Shown: positions 1-5,647 of the stretch, piece by piece
How positions within the stretch are numbered: position 1 is the first letter of the stretch
How the letters are laid out: the number at the start of each line of letters is the position of its first letter
NCBI GenBank assembly: GCA_031264975.1
Contig: JAISDH010000158.1
Location: forward strand, 1-5,647
From: Bacteroidales bacterium
GTDB taxonomy: Bacteria > Bacteroidota > Bacteroidia > Bacteroidales > WCHB1-69
DNA length: 5,647 nucleotides
Direction of reading: 5' to 3'
Notes under the pieces: model-generated
What the model was told of the DNA's origin: nothing
The model's input: only the letters and a program-made list of their open reading frames with translations
Databases searched by the model: none
Translations under genes and position numbers: made by a program

Positions 1-326
1 TTGTAAAATTCGTTTCGTTTGACTGATAAAGAATCACATAAGTTATTTTTTGCCATTCAATGAACTGTTTCGTTGTATAGTACAAATTGCATTCATAATC
101 TTCTTCTTCGTTTAGATTAAGTCATAGCAGCTATAATTGCACCATATCCTGCTTCTACTATAGGGGCTTTTAATGCTTTATTTTCTATTCTGCGGAGTGA
201 CACCATTTCTTTATGATTGTATTTTTATACTTGATTTTCAGCTGTAAAGACACTGTTTTTTTCTCTGGCTGGTGTTTTTTTTGGGTATATTATTGGTTTA
301 TGCCACTCCACCTTTCGCCCTGTCTA
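1..326. other. Region downstream of the operon with no confident gene
   Basis: These 326 bases follow the nuclease stop codon. No frame on either strand gives an intact gene, no tRNA or rRNA is recognisable, and no clear hairpin with a T-run marks the end of the operon. Minus-strand homopolymer tracts (eight A about 274-281 and seven A about 256-262) lie just after the nuclease gene. Successive minus-strand open stretches in different frames cover much of the region and are described separately. No Bacteroidetes-type promoter pair was found here on the minus strand. Confidence 0.6.
2..206 (-). pseudogene. Possible frameshifted gene remnant or gene start running off the left edge
   Basis: Two overlapping minus-strand open stretches lie here. 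The first is a 29-residue frame starting at an ATG (204-206) and ending at 117-119, with peptide features such as SLRRIENKALKAP and GYGAII. The second is open from 121 to the left edge (40 codons), has no ATG, and contains EEEDYECNLYYT and FIEWQKITYVILY. Its composition looks protein-like. A single-base shift near 122 would join the two into one frame of about 68 residues. I do not recognise the product. Alternatives are a short unrelated peptide plus chance open sequence, a start at an unusual codon such as TTG, or a sequencing error. Frames are seen directly; gene status is speculative. Confidence 0.2.
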
Positions 327-3107
327 TTATCTTCTGCAAATATCTTTGTAGGGACAATACTTGCATCTGTCGAGGAATGTAGTGGCTGTGAATGGGGTTT
401 CTATTTGGAAAATGGATTGGATGACTTGGATTAAAGTCGTTTCAAAGTCGGTTAACACTTCTTTCGACAGGCGTCTTTCTTTATCGATGGATAAGATATA
501 AGGCGTCTTTATCTTCCGAAATGAAATAATCTCGGCTTCCAAATACGCCGGATTATATTGTTTGTTATACAGAGAGGCGTAAAACAATAATTGAAACGCT
601 TTGGTATGTTTGCCGTCAAAAACGGTTTCCATGTCTTTTACTTTTAGTTCTGTGTCTTGTAACTTTCCCGTCTTGTAATCGATAATACGTTTGTTGCCGT
701 TGTTCTGCAAATCTACTCTGTCAATAACCCCTTTTAAAACAATCGAAACCGTATTGTCAACGGAAAGCGTTTGTTCAAGTTTTTCTTCTGTTTGTTTAAT
801 GATAAAGTCCTTTTCAAACGTTTGTGCATACTTTAGATAGGAATCGATATATTTGATGATAATCTGAAATACAAGATGATTCTTTTCATAGAGCAAATCT
901 TCTTCTACCAGATTTAACCGCTTGTTATTGCAGATATGCGTGCGAACGCTTTGTTCTATTTCTGTTTTAGTCATTCGTTTAAAGCGTCCATTTTCGACGG
1001 CTGTTTCCAAAACGGCATGAATAACCGTTCCAATTGTCGCGCTTTGCAACATATCGTCTATGGAGCGGACGTTCGTTTCTTCCAATTCGAGCACATACTG
1101 AAAGTAAAAACGTAAACTGCATTCCAAATAAGCGCCAATGGAAGACGCCGAATATTTCTTTTGTTTTAAATCTGTCAGGATAGCTTCTGTTTTTTGAATA
1201 GCAAGGGGCGTTTCCGTTTCGGGTTTAATGGGGGGATAGGCAATGATTTCATCGGTTATTTTAATATTGTTGAAAGTTCTCAACTTGTTTTTCAGTTGAT
1301 AAAGAAAGCGGCTCTTTTCCGTGGAACCGTTTTTACCCTCCAGATTATATAAAAGATAAATATGTTCTGCCCGTTGCAATAAGCGATAAAAATGATATGA
1401 AAAGATAGCGTCTTTCCCTCTGTATGTTTGTAATCCGAAATGCGTTTTTACGTCGTGGGGGATAAATGAATTAATGGTTTTTCCGGCAGGAATGATTCCT
1501 TCATTAACAGATAAAAGGATTACATTTTTAAAATCCAGCGTTCGTGTTTCCAGCAATCCCAATATTTGTAATCCGGTTGTGGCGTCGCTCTGAAACGACA
1601 GTGTGAGTTCGGAAATATAATTCTCAAACAGAAAACGAAAAGAGGTAATATCAATGGAATCCAACAGAGACAGACTGTTTTGCAACTCCTCCATATATTT
1701 GTATAACAAAAACAGCGTTTCCTGTTCCATAGCCTGTAATGACGCCTTTTTCTGTATCTCTACAAGCAACGCCCGTACATTATGGCAGATAGACGGAACG
1801 GTATCTTTGGTATAAAACAATTCAAGAAACAATGTTTGCAGTTGTGGAGAAAGCGTTTTTATTACTTGCTGATATTCCTGTTTTGCATAAAACAATCTTG
1901 CATTTTTCTGTAGTTTTGCGGGAATATCTTCTTGAAGATTATCTTTGTTACCAACCACTTCACGAATATACGGGTTGTTGAAAAAAATAAATAAATCCTT
2001 ATGATACAACTTTATATTTGTCCCCTGCGCATTGCGGTTAAATTTATCTCTGTTTTCCAATGCGATTAAAAAACCGCTTACCAATTGATACAAAATGGTT
2101 CCTTTTATCGGGTAGCCCATTGTTATATTGGTATGGCTTGTATCTATTGCGTGCAAGACGGGCAAGAGCAGCGTTTCATCGGCAAGGGCAATTGCCGTAT
2201 TATCCAATGTATCGGATGATTGAATGGTTTCCAATATTTCATTTAACAGTTTTGCCTGCATAACGGATTGGGGAAGCCCCATGATGTGTATATTTTTAGG
2301 CGTTTCGGCAAAATAATTACCAATAAACTGCAACGGTCTATCATGAAACAGCTTTTGCGCATTCCTGATAAACCTGCCGGCTTCGTGAATTTTATCTTTT
2401 GTATAAAACACGTCGCCGTCAATGAGATAATCCAATTTGTTTGCCTCTAAAAGATATTCTATCACCACTTCTTCTGCCTTCGTCAAGGCATTAAAGCCTA
2501 CAAAGACATATTTCCGATAGGGGAGGGGGTCTATATAGCGGGAGATGTTTTCGGCGGCTTTGCGGTATATTAACCCTTGATATCCTTTGTTTTGTTGCAA
2601 AAGATGATTTGTAAACTGTTTATAATAGACGGCTAATTCTTTGAAGAAATTCAGATAATTCTTTTGAAAAGGGGAAAGTTCTTCCGGTCTTTTCCCAAAG
2701 AAGCTAAGTTCTTTTATCGAATAGAGGGAAGAAAACAGGGTATCGGTATCGGCAAGGGAAGTATCTATTTCATTGAAATCGCTTATCATCAATTGAGCAT
2801 GAGCAGAAAACTCATGTAATGAAGTTTGTTCCTGTTCTTTTTTACCTGCCATTAACGACAAATGTATTTTATACAGGGTCAGCAATTGTTCTTCTTTGGC
2901 TGCCGGACTGACGCCCGTAATAAAAGAAAAAAAATCTTCTATAGAGAAAAAGGCAGGCGACAAAAACGGTTTTTGATATAACGACGCCAACTGTTTTTTC
3001 AAAAAAACGATACTCCTTTTACCCGGAACAACGATACAAATATTGGATAAATCTTTGGCATAGTTTGTTTTTAGATACTCTGCAATCTGAAAAAGGAATG
3101 AGTTCAT
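327..3107 (-). CDS. AddB-like PD-(D/E)XK nuclease with Fe-S cluster motif (recombination repair)
   Basis: A 926-residue protein matching the AddB-like subunit of AddAB/RexAB helicase-nucleases, which process DNA double-strand ends for RecA-dependent repair in the cytoplasm. The N-terminal part (residues 23-40, IVVPGKRSIVFLKKQL) sits where a Walker A loop would be but lacks GKT, so an active ATPase site is unlikely. Residues 515-542 (GLLETRTLDF, then NEGIIPAG) and 571-588 (YHFYRLLQRA) resemble degenerate SF1 helicase motifs. The C-terminal nuclease domain has GTVIHAVLE (H697), GVIDRVD (D796), IIDYKTGK (D810 and K812) and QLLFYASLY (Q839, Y843), so the catalytic set looks complete. C663 (LECSLRF) with C915, C918 and C924 (CX2CX5C) reproduces the AddB 4Fe-4S arrangement that brackets the nuclease domain. 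The ATG overlaps the dtd stop (TAATG), supporting this start. No AddA-like helicase gene adjoins it in the window, so it could also be named simply PD-(D/E)XK nuclease family protein. Confidence 0.93.
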   Translation of the reverse strand: MNSFLFQIAEYLKTNYAKDLSNICIVVPGKRSIVFLKKQLASLYQKPFLSPAFFSIEDFFSFITGVSPAAKEEQLLTLYKIHLSLMAGKKEQEQTSLHEFSAHAQLMISDFNEIDTSLADTDTLFSSLYSIKELSFFGKRPEELSPFQKNYLNFFKELAVYYKQFTNHLLQQNKGYQGLIYRKAAENISRYIDPLPYRKYVFVGFNALTKAEEVVIEYLLEANKLDYLIDGDVFYTKDKIHEAGRFIRNAQKLFHDRPLQFIGNYFAETPKNIHIMGLPQSVMQAKLLNEILETIQSSDTLDNTAIALADETLLLPVLHAIDTSHTNITMGYPIKGTILYQLVSGFLIALENRDKFNRNAQGTNIKLYHKDLFIFFNNPYIREVVGNKDNLQEDIPAKLQKNARLFYAKQEYQQVIKTLSPQLQTLFLELFYTKDTVPSICHNVRALLVEIQKKASLQAMEQETLFLLYKYMEELQNSLSLLDSIDITSFRFLFENYISELTLSFQSDATTGLQILGLLETRTLDFKNVILLSVNEGIIPAGKTINSFIPHDVKTHFGLQTYRGKDAIFSYHFYRLLQRAEHIYLLYNLEGKNGSTEKSRFLYQLKNKLRTFNNIKITDEIIAYPPIKPETETPLAIQKTEAILTDLKQKKYSASSIGAYLECSLRFYFQYVLELEETNVRSIDDMLQSATIGTVIHAVLETAVENGRFKRMTKTEIEQSVRTHICNNKRLNLVEEDLLYEKNHLVFQIIIKYIDSYLKYAQTFEKDFIIKQTEEKLEQTLSVDNTVSIVLKGVIDRVDLQNNGNKRIIDYKTGKLQDTELKVKDMETVFDGKHTKAFQLLFYASLYNKQYNPAYLEAEIISFRKIKTPYILSIDKERRLSKEVLTDFETTLIQVIQSIFQIETPFTATTFLDRCKYCPYKDICRR

Positions 3108-3559
3108 TATTCTTTATTTTTAGAATCCATGATAATGGTAACGGGACCGTCATTAATTAATTCCACCTGCATATTGGCTCCAAATCTACCCGTTTTGACA
3201 GGGAGTTGCGAAATGCGGGTTAATGTTTCAATAAACTTTTCATAGAGCGGAACAGCCATTTCCGGTTGCGCCGCACGGATATACGAAGGTCTGTTACCCT
3301 TTTTTGTAGAGGCAAACAACGTAAATTGACTTACTACCAGACATTCTGCCCGAACGTCGCATACGGAAAGGTTCATCACCTGATTGGAATCGTCAAAGAT
3401 ACGCAAGCCGGTAATTTTTCTACATAACCATTCAATATCTTCATCCTTATCCATCGCTTCTATGCCTAACAATATCAAGAGTCCTTTTTGAATAGAGGCA
3501 TGTATTTTTTTGTCAATGGTAACTTCTGCTTTTCTTACTCGCTGTATAACAACACGCAT
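3107..3559 (-). CDS. dtd: D-aminoacyl-tRNA deacylase (DTD)
   Basis: Cytoplasmic proofreading enzyme that hydrolyses D-aminoacyl-tRNA (for example D-Tyr-tRNA), and in this family also glycine mischarged on tRNA-Ala, recycling tRNA and keeping D-amino acids out of proteins. The 150 residues match the usual length of about 145-150. Visible signatures are the N-terminal MRVVIQRVRKAEVTI, the active-site motif SQFTLFA (residues 77-83, with T80), KGNRPSY (88-94), GRFGANM (124-130) and the Gly-cisPro motif NDGPVT (136-141, G138-P139) that excludes L-amino acids. The GANM segment carries Asn where I recall Asp in E. coli (AADM); I expect this to be tolerated. The start is secure because the first residues are conserved in the family. 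It lies 34 bases after the GTPase gene, and its TAA overlaps the ATG of the nuclease gene by one base. A GGAG about 15 bases before the ATG is too distant to be a convincing Shine-Dalgarno. Confidence 0.97.
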   Translation of the reverse strand: MRVVIQRVRKAEVTIDKKIHASIQKGLLILLGIEAMDKDEDIEWLCRKITGLRIFDDSNQVMNLSVCDVRAECLVVSQFTLFASTKKGNRPSYIRAAQPEMAVPLYEKFIETLTRISQLPVKTGRFGANMQVELINDGPVTIIMDSKNKE

Positions 3560-3593
3560 AATTTATATTTTCAACTCCAGTCTTAACGCAGTA

Positions 3594-4676
3594 TTATTTT
3601 TGCAGGTACTTTTCAAGTATCAATTTCCCTGATGTATAGGGCGTCATTTTCTTTTCTGCGATAAGCTGTTCGTACTGTTTTATACTTTCTTTTATTTCCA
3701 TATCGGAATAAAACCTGTCCAAGAGTTCTTCTTCCATAAAACGGCGGAAACGGTCTTGTTGCTGTTTTATTCTATTCTGTTCAAAATATCCGTTTTGCAT
3801 TGTAAGGGTTTTGTAGTCAAGTATCATTTGCCAAATTTCAGCCATTCCGGTTTTGGACAGAGAAGACGCCGTCAATACGGGAGGTTTCCATGCCGAAGGA
3901 GAAGGAGAAAACAGCGTTAACGCATTCGCATATTGATTGCGGGTAAATTTTGCTTTTTCGATATTGTCTCCGTCGGCTTTGTTAATCACGATAGCGTCTG
4001 TCATTTCCATAATGCCTCGTTTTATCCCCTGCAGTTCGTCGCCGGCTCCCGATATCATCAGAAGCATAAAGAAATCAACAATACTGTGTACGGCAGTTTC
4101 CGATTGACCAACTCCTACGGTTTCAATAAAGATTGTATCAAAACCGGCAGCTTCACACAGAATAAGCGTTTCCGCCGTTTTGCGAGTAACGCCGCCCAAA
4201 GAACCCATGGAAGGAGAGGGACGAATGTAGGCATTTTCATCAGTAGCAAGTTCTTCCATACGTGTTTTGTCGCCCAATATACTTCCTTTTGAGCGTTCGC
4301 TACTTGGGTCTATCGCCAAAACCGCCAATTTATAGCCAAGTCCTGTAAGATATTTCCCAAAGGCTTCTATAAACGTACTTTTCCCCGCTCCGGGAACTCC
4401 GGTAATCCCAATACGCATGGATTTCCCCGAATAAGGAATACATGCTTCCAATATGGATTGGGATAATTGATAATGTTCGTGTTTGCTGCTTTCCAGCAAC
4501 GTAATTGCCTGACTGAGTACAACTCTGTCTCCCCTTAAAACGCCGTCTATATAGGTTTGCCTGTCCAATAATGAAACTTTTTTCATTCTGGAGAAGTCCA
4601 GATAAGGATTCACTATTGACGGTTGATTTACTCCATCCTGTACGTGAAGCGCCGGTTTAAAATTATCGTTTTCCAT
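3594..4676 (-). CDS. meaB: MeaB/ArgK-family G3E GTPase, methylmalonyl-CoA mutase chaperone
   Basis: A 360-residue P-loop GTPase of the MeaB/ArgK (LAO/AO transport ATPase) family. Characterised MeaB proteins and human MMAA gate adenosylcobalamin loading of methylmalonyl-CoA mutase and protect it from inactivation; the older ArgK transport label is regarded as misleading. Motifs seen: Walker A GVPGAGKST (residues 93-101), the switch-region block AIDPSSERSKGSILGDKTRM (121-140), RPSPSMGSLGGV (152-163), the Walker B/switch segment ETVGVGQSE (185-193), GAGDELQGIKRGI (210-222) and the guanine-specificity motif NKAD (232-235). A roughly 80-residue helical N-terminus precedes the GTPase core, and a C-terminal helical arm (about 295-360) resembles the MeaB dimerisation region. 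No mutase or cobalamin gene is in the window, so the partner is inferred from the family only. It is the first gene of the run with dtd and the nuclease gene, and has its own promoter 16-56 bases upstream. A sister GTPase (such as the IcmF-type fusion) is excluded by length. Confidence 0.95.
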   Translation of the reverse strand: MENDNFKPALHVQDGVNQPSIVNPYLDFSRMKKVSLLDRQTYIDGVLRGDRVVLSQAITLLESSKHEHYQLSQSILEACIPYSGKSMRIGITGVPGAGKSTFIEAFGKYLTGLGYKLAVLAIDPSSERSKGSILGDKTRMEELATDENAYIRPSPSMGSLGGVTRKTAETLILCEAAGFDTIFIETVGVGQSETAVHSIVDFFMLLMISGAGDELQGIKRGIMEMTDAIVINKADGDNIEKAKFTRNQYANALTLFSPSPSAWKPPVLTASSLSKTGMAEIWQMILDYKTLTMQNGYFEQNRIKQQQDRFRRFMEEELLDRFYSDMEIKESIKQYEQLIAEKKMTPYTSGKLILEKYLQK

Positions 4677-4698
4677 GCTTTGTCTTTATTTGCCGATA

Positions 4699-4732
4699 CG
4701 AAAGTATAAAAGTTTTTACCATATTACAACAA
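4699..4732 (-). promoter_or_regulatory. Bacteroidetes-type promoter for the meaB-dtd-nuclease operon
   Basis: On the minus strand a -7 element TACTTTCG (4699-4706) matches the Bacteroidetes consensus TAnnTTTG at all but one fixed position. A TTG -33 element (4727-4729, preceded by a second TTG at 4730-4732) lies exactly 20 bases upstream. Transcription would start near 4692, giving a leader of only about 15 bases before the ATG at 4676, with no Shine-Dalgarno. The pattern is seen directly; its activity is inferred from the known primary sigma-factor consensus of Bacteroides and Flavobacterium. Confidence 0.65.
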
Positions 4733-4748
4733 CTGAAAGATATTCCTG

Positions 4749-4774
4749 TTCAAGAAAAAATTTTCTCTCTTGAA
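4749..4774. repeat. Imperfect palindrome between the 219-residue gene and meaB
   Basis: Perfect 7-base arms TTCAAGA (4749-4755) and TCTTGAA (4768-4774) flank an A/T-rich centre that pairs further with two G-U wobbles in minus-strand RNA, giving up to about 11 stacked pairs. It lies 55 bases after the stop of the 219-residue gene and 16 bases upstream of the meaB -33 region. No run of U follows the hairpin, so it is a poor intrinsic terminator. A regulator-binding dyad or an RNA 3'-end stabiliser would fit equally well. Confidence 0.5.
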
Positions 4775-4791
4775 TAACAGATTTATTATTA

Positions 4792-4799
4792 CAAAAGTA
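4792..4799 (-). promoter_or_regulatory. Possible second (distal) -7 element upstream of meaB
   Basis: TACTTTTG on the minus strand is a perfect match to TAnnTTTG and is followed by TAAT, as in many Bacteroidetes promoters. The nearest upstream TTG (4813-4815) is only 13 bases away instead of about 20, so the -33 half is poor. If active, it would start near 4785 and transcribe through the dyad at 4749-4774, giving a leader of about 110 bases. An alternative is a chance match in AT-rich DNA. Confidence 0.3.
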
Positions 4800-4829
4800 C
4801 ATTTGAATAAAACAATTTATCTTTTTCAT

Positions 4830-5489
4830 TTATGGGATAATTGCGCTTATGATTTCGCTCCATGGACCGTTTTCTTCCAAACCGCCTTTCCAGCGAAAGC
4901 AAGTATAAAAAGTTTTACCTCGTTCGCTTTCATCAAATTGAAAGAAAAAAGGCGAATATTCGTTGAATTGGGAATGAATCAACTCTTCCTTCGCAGTGGG
5001 AGGATAGTCAAGAACCGCCCATAACAGTTCAACACCCCGAACTCCACGAGCCTTATAAAAAGTGGGTTCATTATGCTTGAAGAAATAAAGCACCAAACAA
5101 CGGGCAATACTGTTGCCTATTATATAATCGGGAGGGAAAACGGGAGTAGGGAGTAAATGACTTTGTCTATAGGCGTCTGTAATTCTCATACTTATCTTTT
5201 CACTGCCGGATATCACCTTGCTGGTTTCGATGCTATACACCAAAGGCACGAATAAGAGTTCATACTCCTTTCTCGCGATTGACTTGGTAAGGGTAATAAG
5301 GGGTGTACGCGTATTTGGGTCGACATAATCTGCCCACGCCTTTGTCCATGCTTCTTTTTTGGGAAGTAAAACATGAATCAGCCATTCCGGGTCTAATTCC
5401 CATTTGACTACATTTTCCATTGCAAATGAGAAGACTAACTCCTGCATTGCATCAAAATCGGAATCTTTAATTGGTATTGCGCTTAACAT
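4830..5489 (-). CDS. Uncharacterised protein with helical N-terminus and beta-sandwich-like C-terminus
   Basis: A 219-residue protein of unknown function. No signal peptide, transmembrane segment or catalytic motif is visible, so it is probably cytoplasmic. Residues 8-90 look mainly alpha-helical and contain the segment DPNTRTPLITLTK (57-69). Residues 120-219 are rich in alternating beta pattern and contain GVRGVELLWAVLDYPP (149-164), ELIHSQF (169-175), FDESERGKTFYTCFRW (185-200) and the end GPWSEIISAIIP (208-219). From memory, this C-terminal pattern recurs in a set of conserved hypothetical proteins, many from Bacteroidetes, whose last domain resembles a fibronectin type III or other beta-sandwich fold; that is recollection, not a search result. 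The first in-frame ATG was chosen; it follows an A-rich leader without a Shine-Dalgarno, as is usual in the phylum. It has its own promoter upstream and a 153-base gap before the GTPase gene, so it is probably a single-gene unit. Confidence 0.85.
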   Translation of the reverse strand: MLSAIPIKDSDFDAMQELVFSFAMENVVKWELDPEWLIHVLLPKKEAWTKAWADYVDPNTRTPLITLTKSIARKEYELLFVPLVYSIETSKVISGSEKISMRITDAYRQSHLLPTPVFPPDYIIGNSIARCLVLYFFKHNEPTFYKARGVRGVELLWAVLDYPPTAKEELIHSQFNEYSPFFFQFDESERGKTFYTCFRWKGGLEENGPWSEIISAIIP

Positions 5490-5498
5490 TTTCTATTT

Positions 5499-5515
5499 TT
5501 ACTAACAGTTACTAA
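5499..5515. repeat. Direct repeat TTACTAA, 10-base period, in the leader of the 219-residue gene
   Basis: Two identical copies of TTACTAA (5499-5505 and 5509-5515) are separated by CAG, so they recur every 10 bases, close to one helical turn. The junction also contains the near-palindrome TAACAGTTA (5503-5511). The repeat lies in the inferred untranslated leader, 10 bases before the ATG. It could be a regulator site, but short repeats arise easily in AT-rich sequence. Confidence 0.35.
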
Positions 5516-5580
5516 AAGGGTAAAAAAAATCTTACAGTTTCAAATGAGAGAATAATATATGAATTATAAAATTTCCGCTA

Positions 5581-5611
5581 CAAAATTATAAAAAATATAT
5601 GGATAATCCAA
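5581..5611 (-). promoter_or_regulatory. Bacteroidetes-type promoter for the 219-residue gene
   Basis: The minus strand carries TAATTTTG (5581-5588), a perfect TAnnTTTG -7 element, with TTG (5609-5611) exactly 20 bases upstream. The predicted start is near 5574, leaving a leader of about 85 bases before the ATG at 5489. The -33 TTG lies inside one arm of the hairpin at 5603-5626, so the promoter and the hairpin overlap. Confidence 0.7.
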
Positions 5612-5626
5612 CTTTTGTCGGATTAT
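5603..5626 (-). terminator. Possible intrinsic terminator of an upstream gene beyond the right edge
   Basis: In minus-strand RNA the arms AUAAUCCGAC and GUUGGAUUAU form a 10-pair stem with one G-U and an AAAA loop. A U-rich tract (minus strand, about 5600 down to 5590) starts a few bases after the stem. An in-frame TAA at 5629-5631 just before it could end a minus-strand gene that starts outside the window, but too few codons are visible to confirm this. In plus-strand sense the stem has one A-C mismatch and is followed by TTTTT, so it could work in both directions. It may instead be an operator overlapping the promoter. Confidence 0.4.
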
Positions 5627-5647
5627 TTTTAGGAAACGGAGTTTTTG

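Noticed and set aside
12..74. GTTTCGTT occurring twice (12-19 and 67-74)
   Set aside because: Only 8 bases, irregularly placed and not flanked by further similarity; likely chance in AT-rich DNA, and no CRISPR or IS structure accompanies it.
124..134. Short palindrome ATAGC/GCTAT
   Set aside because: Five-base arms around one base cannot form a stable RNA hairpin and no promoter is nearby.
341..348. Plus-strand TATCTTTG, a perfect -7 element match
   Set aside because: It lies inside the coding sequence for the C-terminal cysteine motif, has no TTG about 20 bases upstream, and no plus-strand gene follows.
213..434. Plus-strand open frame of 73 codons at the end of the nuclease gene
   Set aside because: It mostly overlaps the antisense of the Fe-S cysteine region of a strongly supported gene, its peptide is rich in F, W and C without motif, and it has no promoter.
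2060..2450. Two plus-strand open frames within the nuclease gene
   Set aside because: They are antisense to a gene with conserved motifs on both sides, and show no family features.
3933..4292. Plus-strand open frame of 119 codons
   Set aside because: It is the antisense shadow of the conserved GTPase core, covering the switch and NKAD motifs.
4677..4829. Cobalamin riboswitch upstream of the MeaB gene
   Set aside because: The gap is too short and AT-rich, and I see no B12-box-like sequence or multi-stem fold; only the simple dyad is present.
4770..5024. Plus-strand open frame of 84 codons
   Set aside because: It overlaps the conserved C-terminal coding part of the 219-residue gene on the opposite strand and has no recognisable motif.

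Overview
The window looks like part of an AT-rich Bacteroidetes (probably Bacteroidales-type) chromosome. Three things point there: the proteins have the length and motif style I associate with that phylum; gene starts mostly lack a well-placed Shine-Dalgarno sequence and have A-rich leaders; and two intergenic regions carry the Bacteroidetes promoter pattern, TTG then about 20 bases then TAnnTTTG. No database search was possible, so the taxonomic call rests on motifs and recalled family features.

All four confident genes lie on the minus strand, so transcription runs from high to low coordinates. At the right edge (5490-5647) there is a possible terminator hairpin for a gene outside the window. 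A near-ideal promoter and a 10-base-period direct repeat follow, in the leader of a 219-residue protein (4830-5489). That protein has a helical N-terminal half and a beta-rich C-terminal half; its function is unknown. A 153-base gap (4677-4829) then holds a strong promoter, a second -7-like element and a long imperfect dyad.

Next comes a three-gene run that reads as one operon: a MeaB/ArgK-type G3E GTPase (3594-4676), the D-aminoacyl-tRNA deacylase Dtd (3107-3559), and an AddB-like PD-(D/E)XK nuclease with an iron-sulfur cysteine set (327-3107). The dtd stop and the nuclease start overlap as TAATG, which suggests translational coupling. The three products have separate jobs: chaperoning of a cobalamin-dependent mutase, removal of D-amino acids from tRNA, and DNA end resection in double-strand-break repair. 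The run looks like a housekeeping operon and not a dedicated pathway.

The left end (1-326) has no confident gene. It holds short minus-strand open stretches that could be a frameshifted remnant or the beginning of a gene continuing past the edge. Nothing amounts to a clear new biological system. The best leads are the uncharacterised 219-residue protein with its regulatory leader, the layered control region upstream of the GTPase gene, and the AddB-like gene with no AddA partner beside it.
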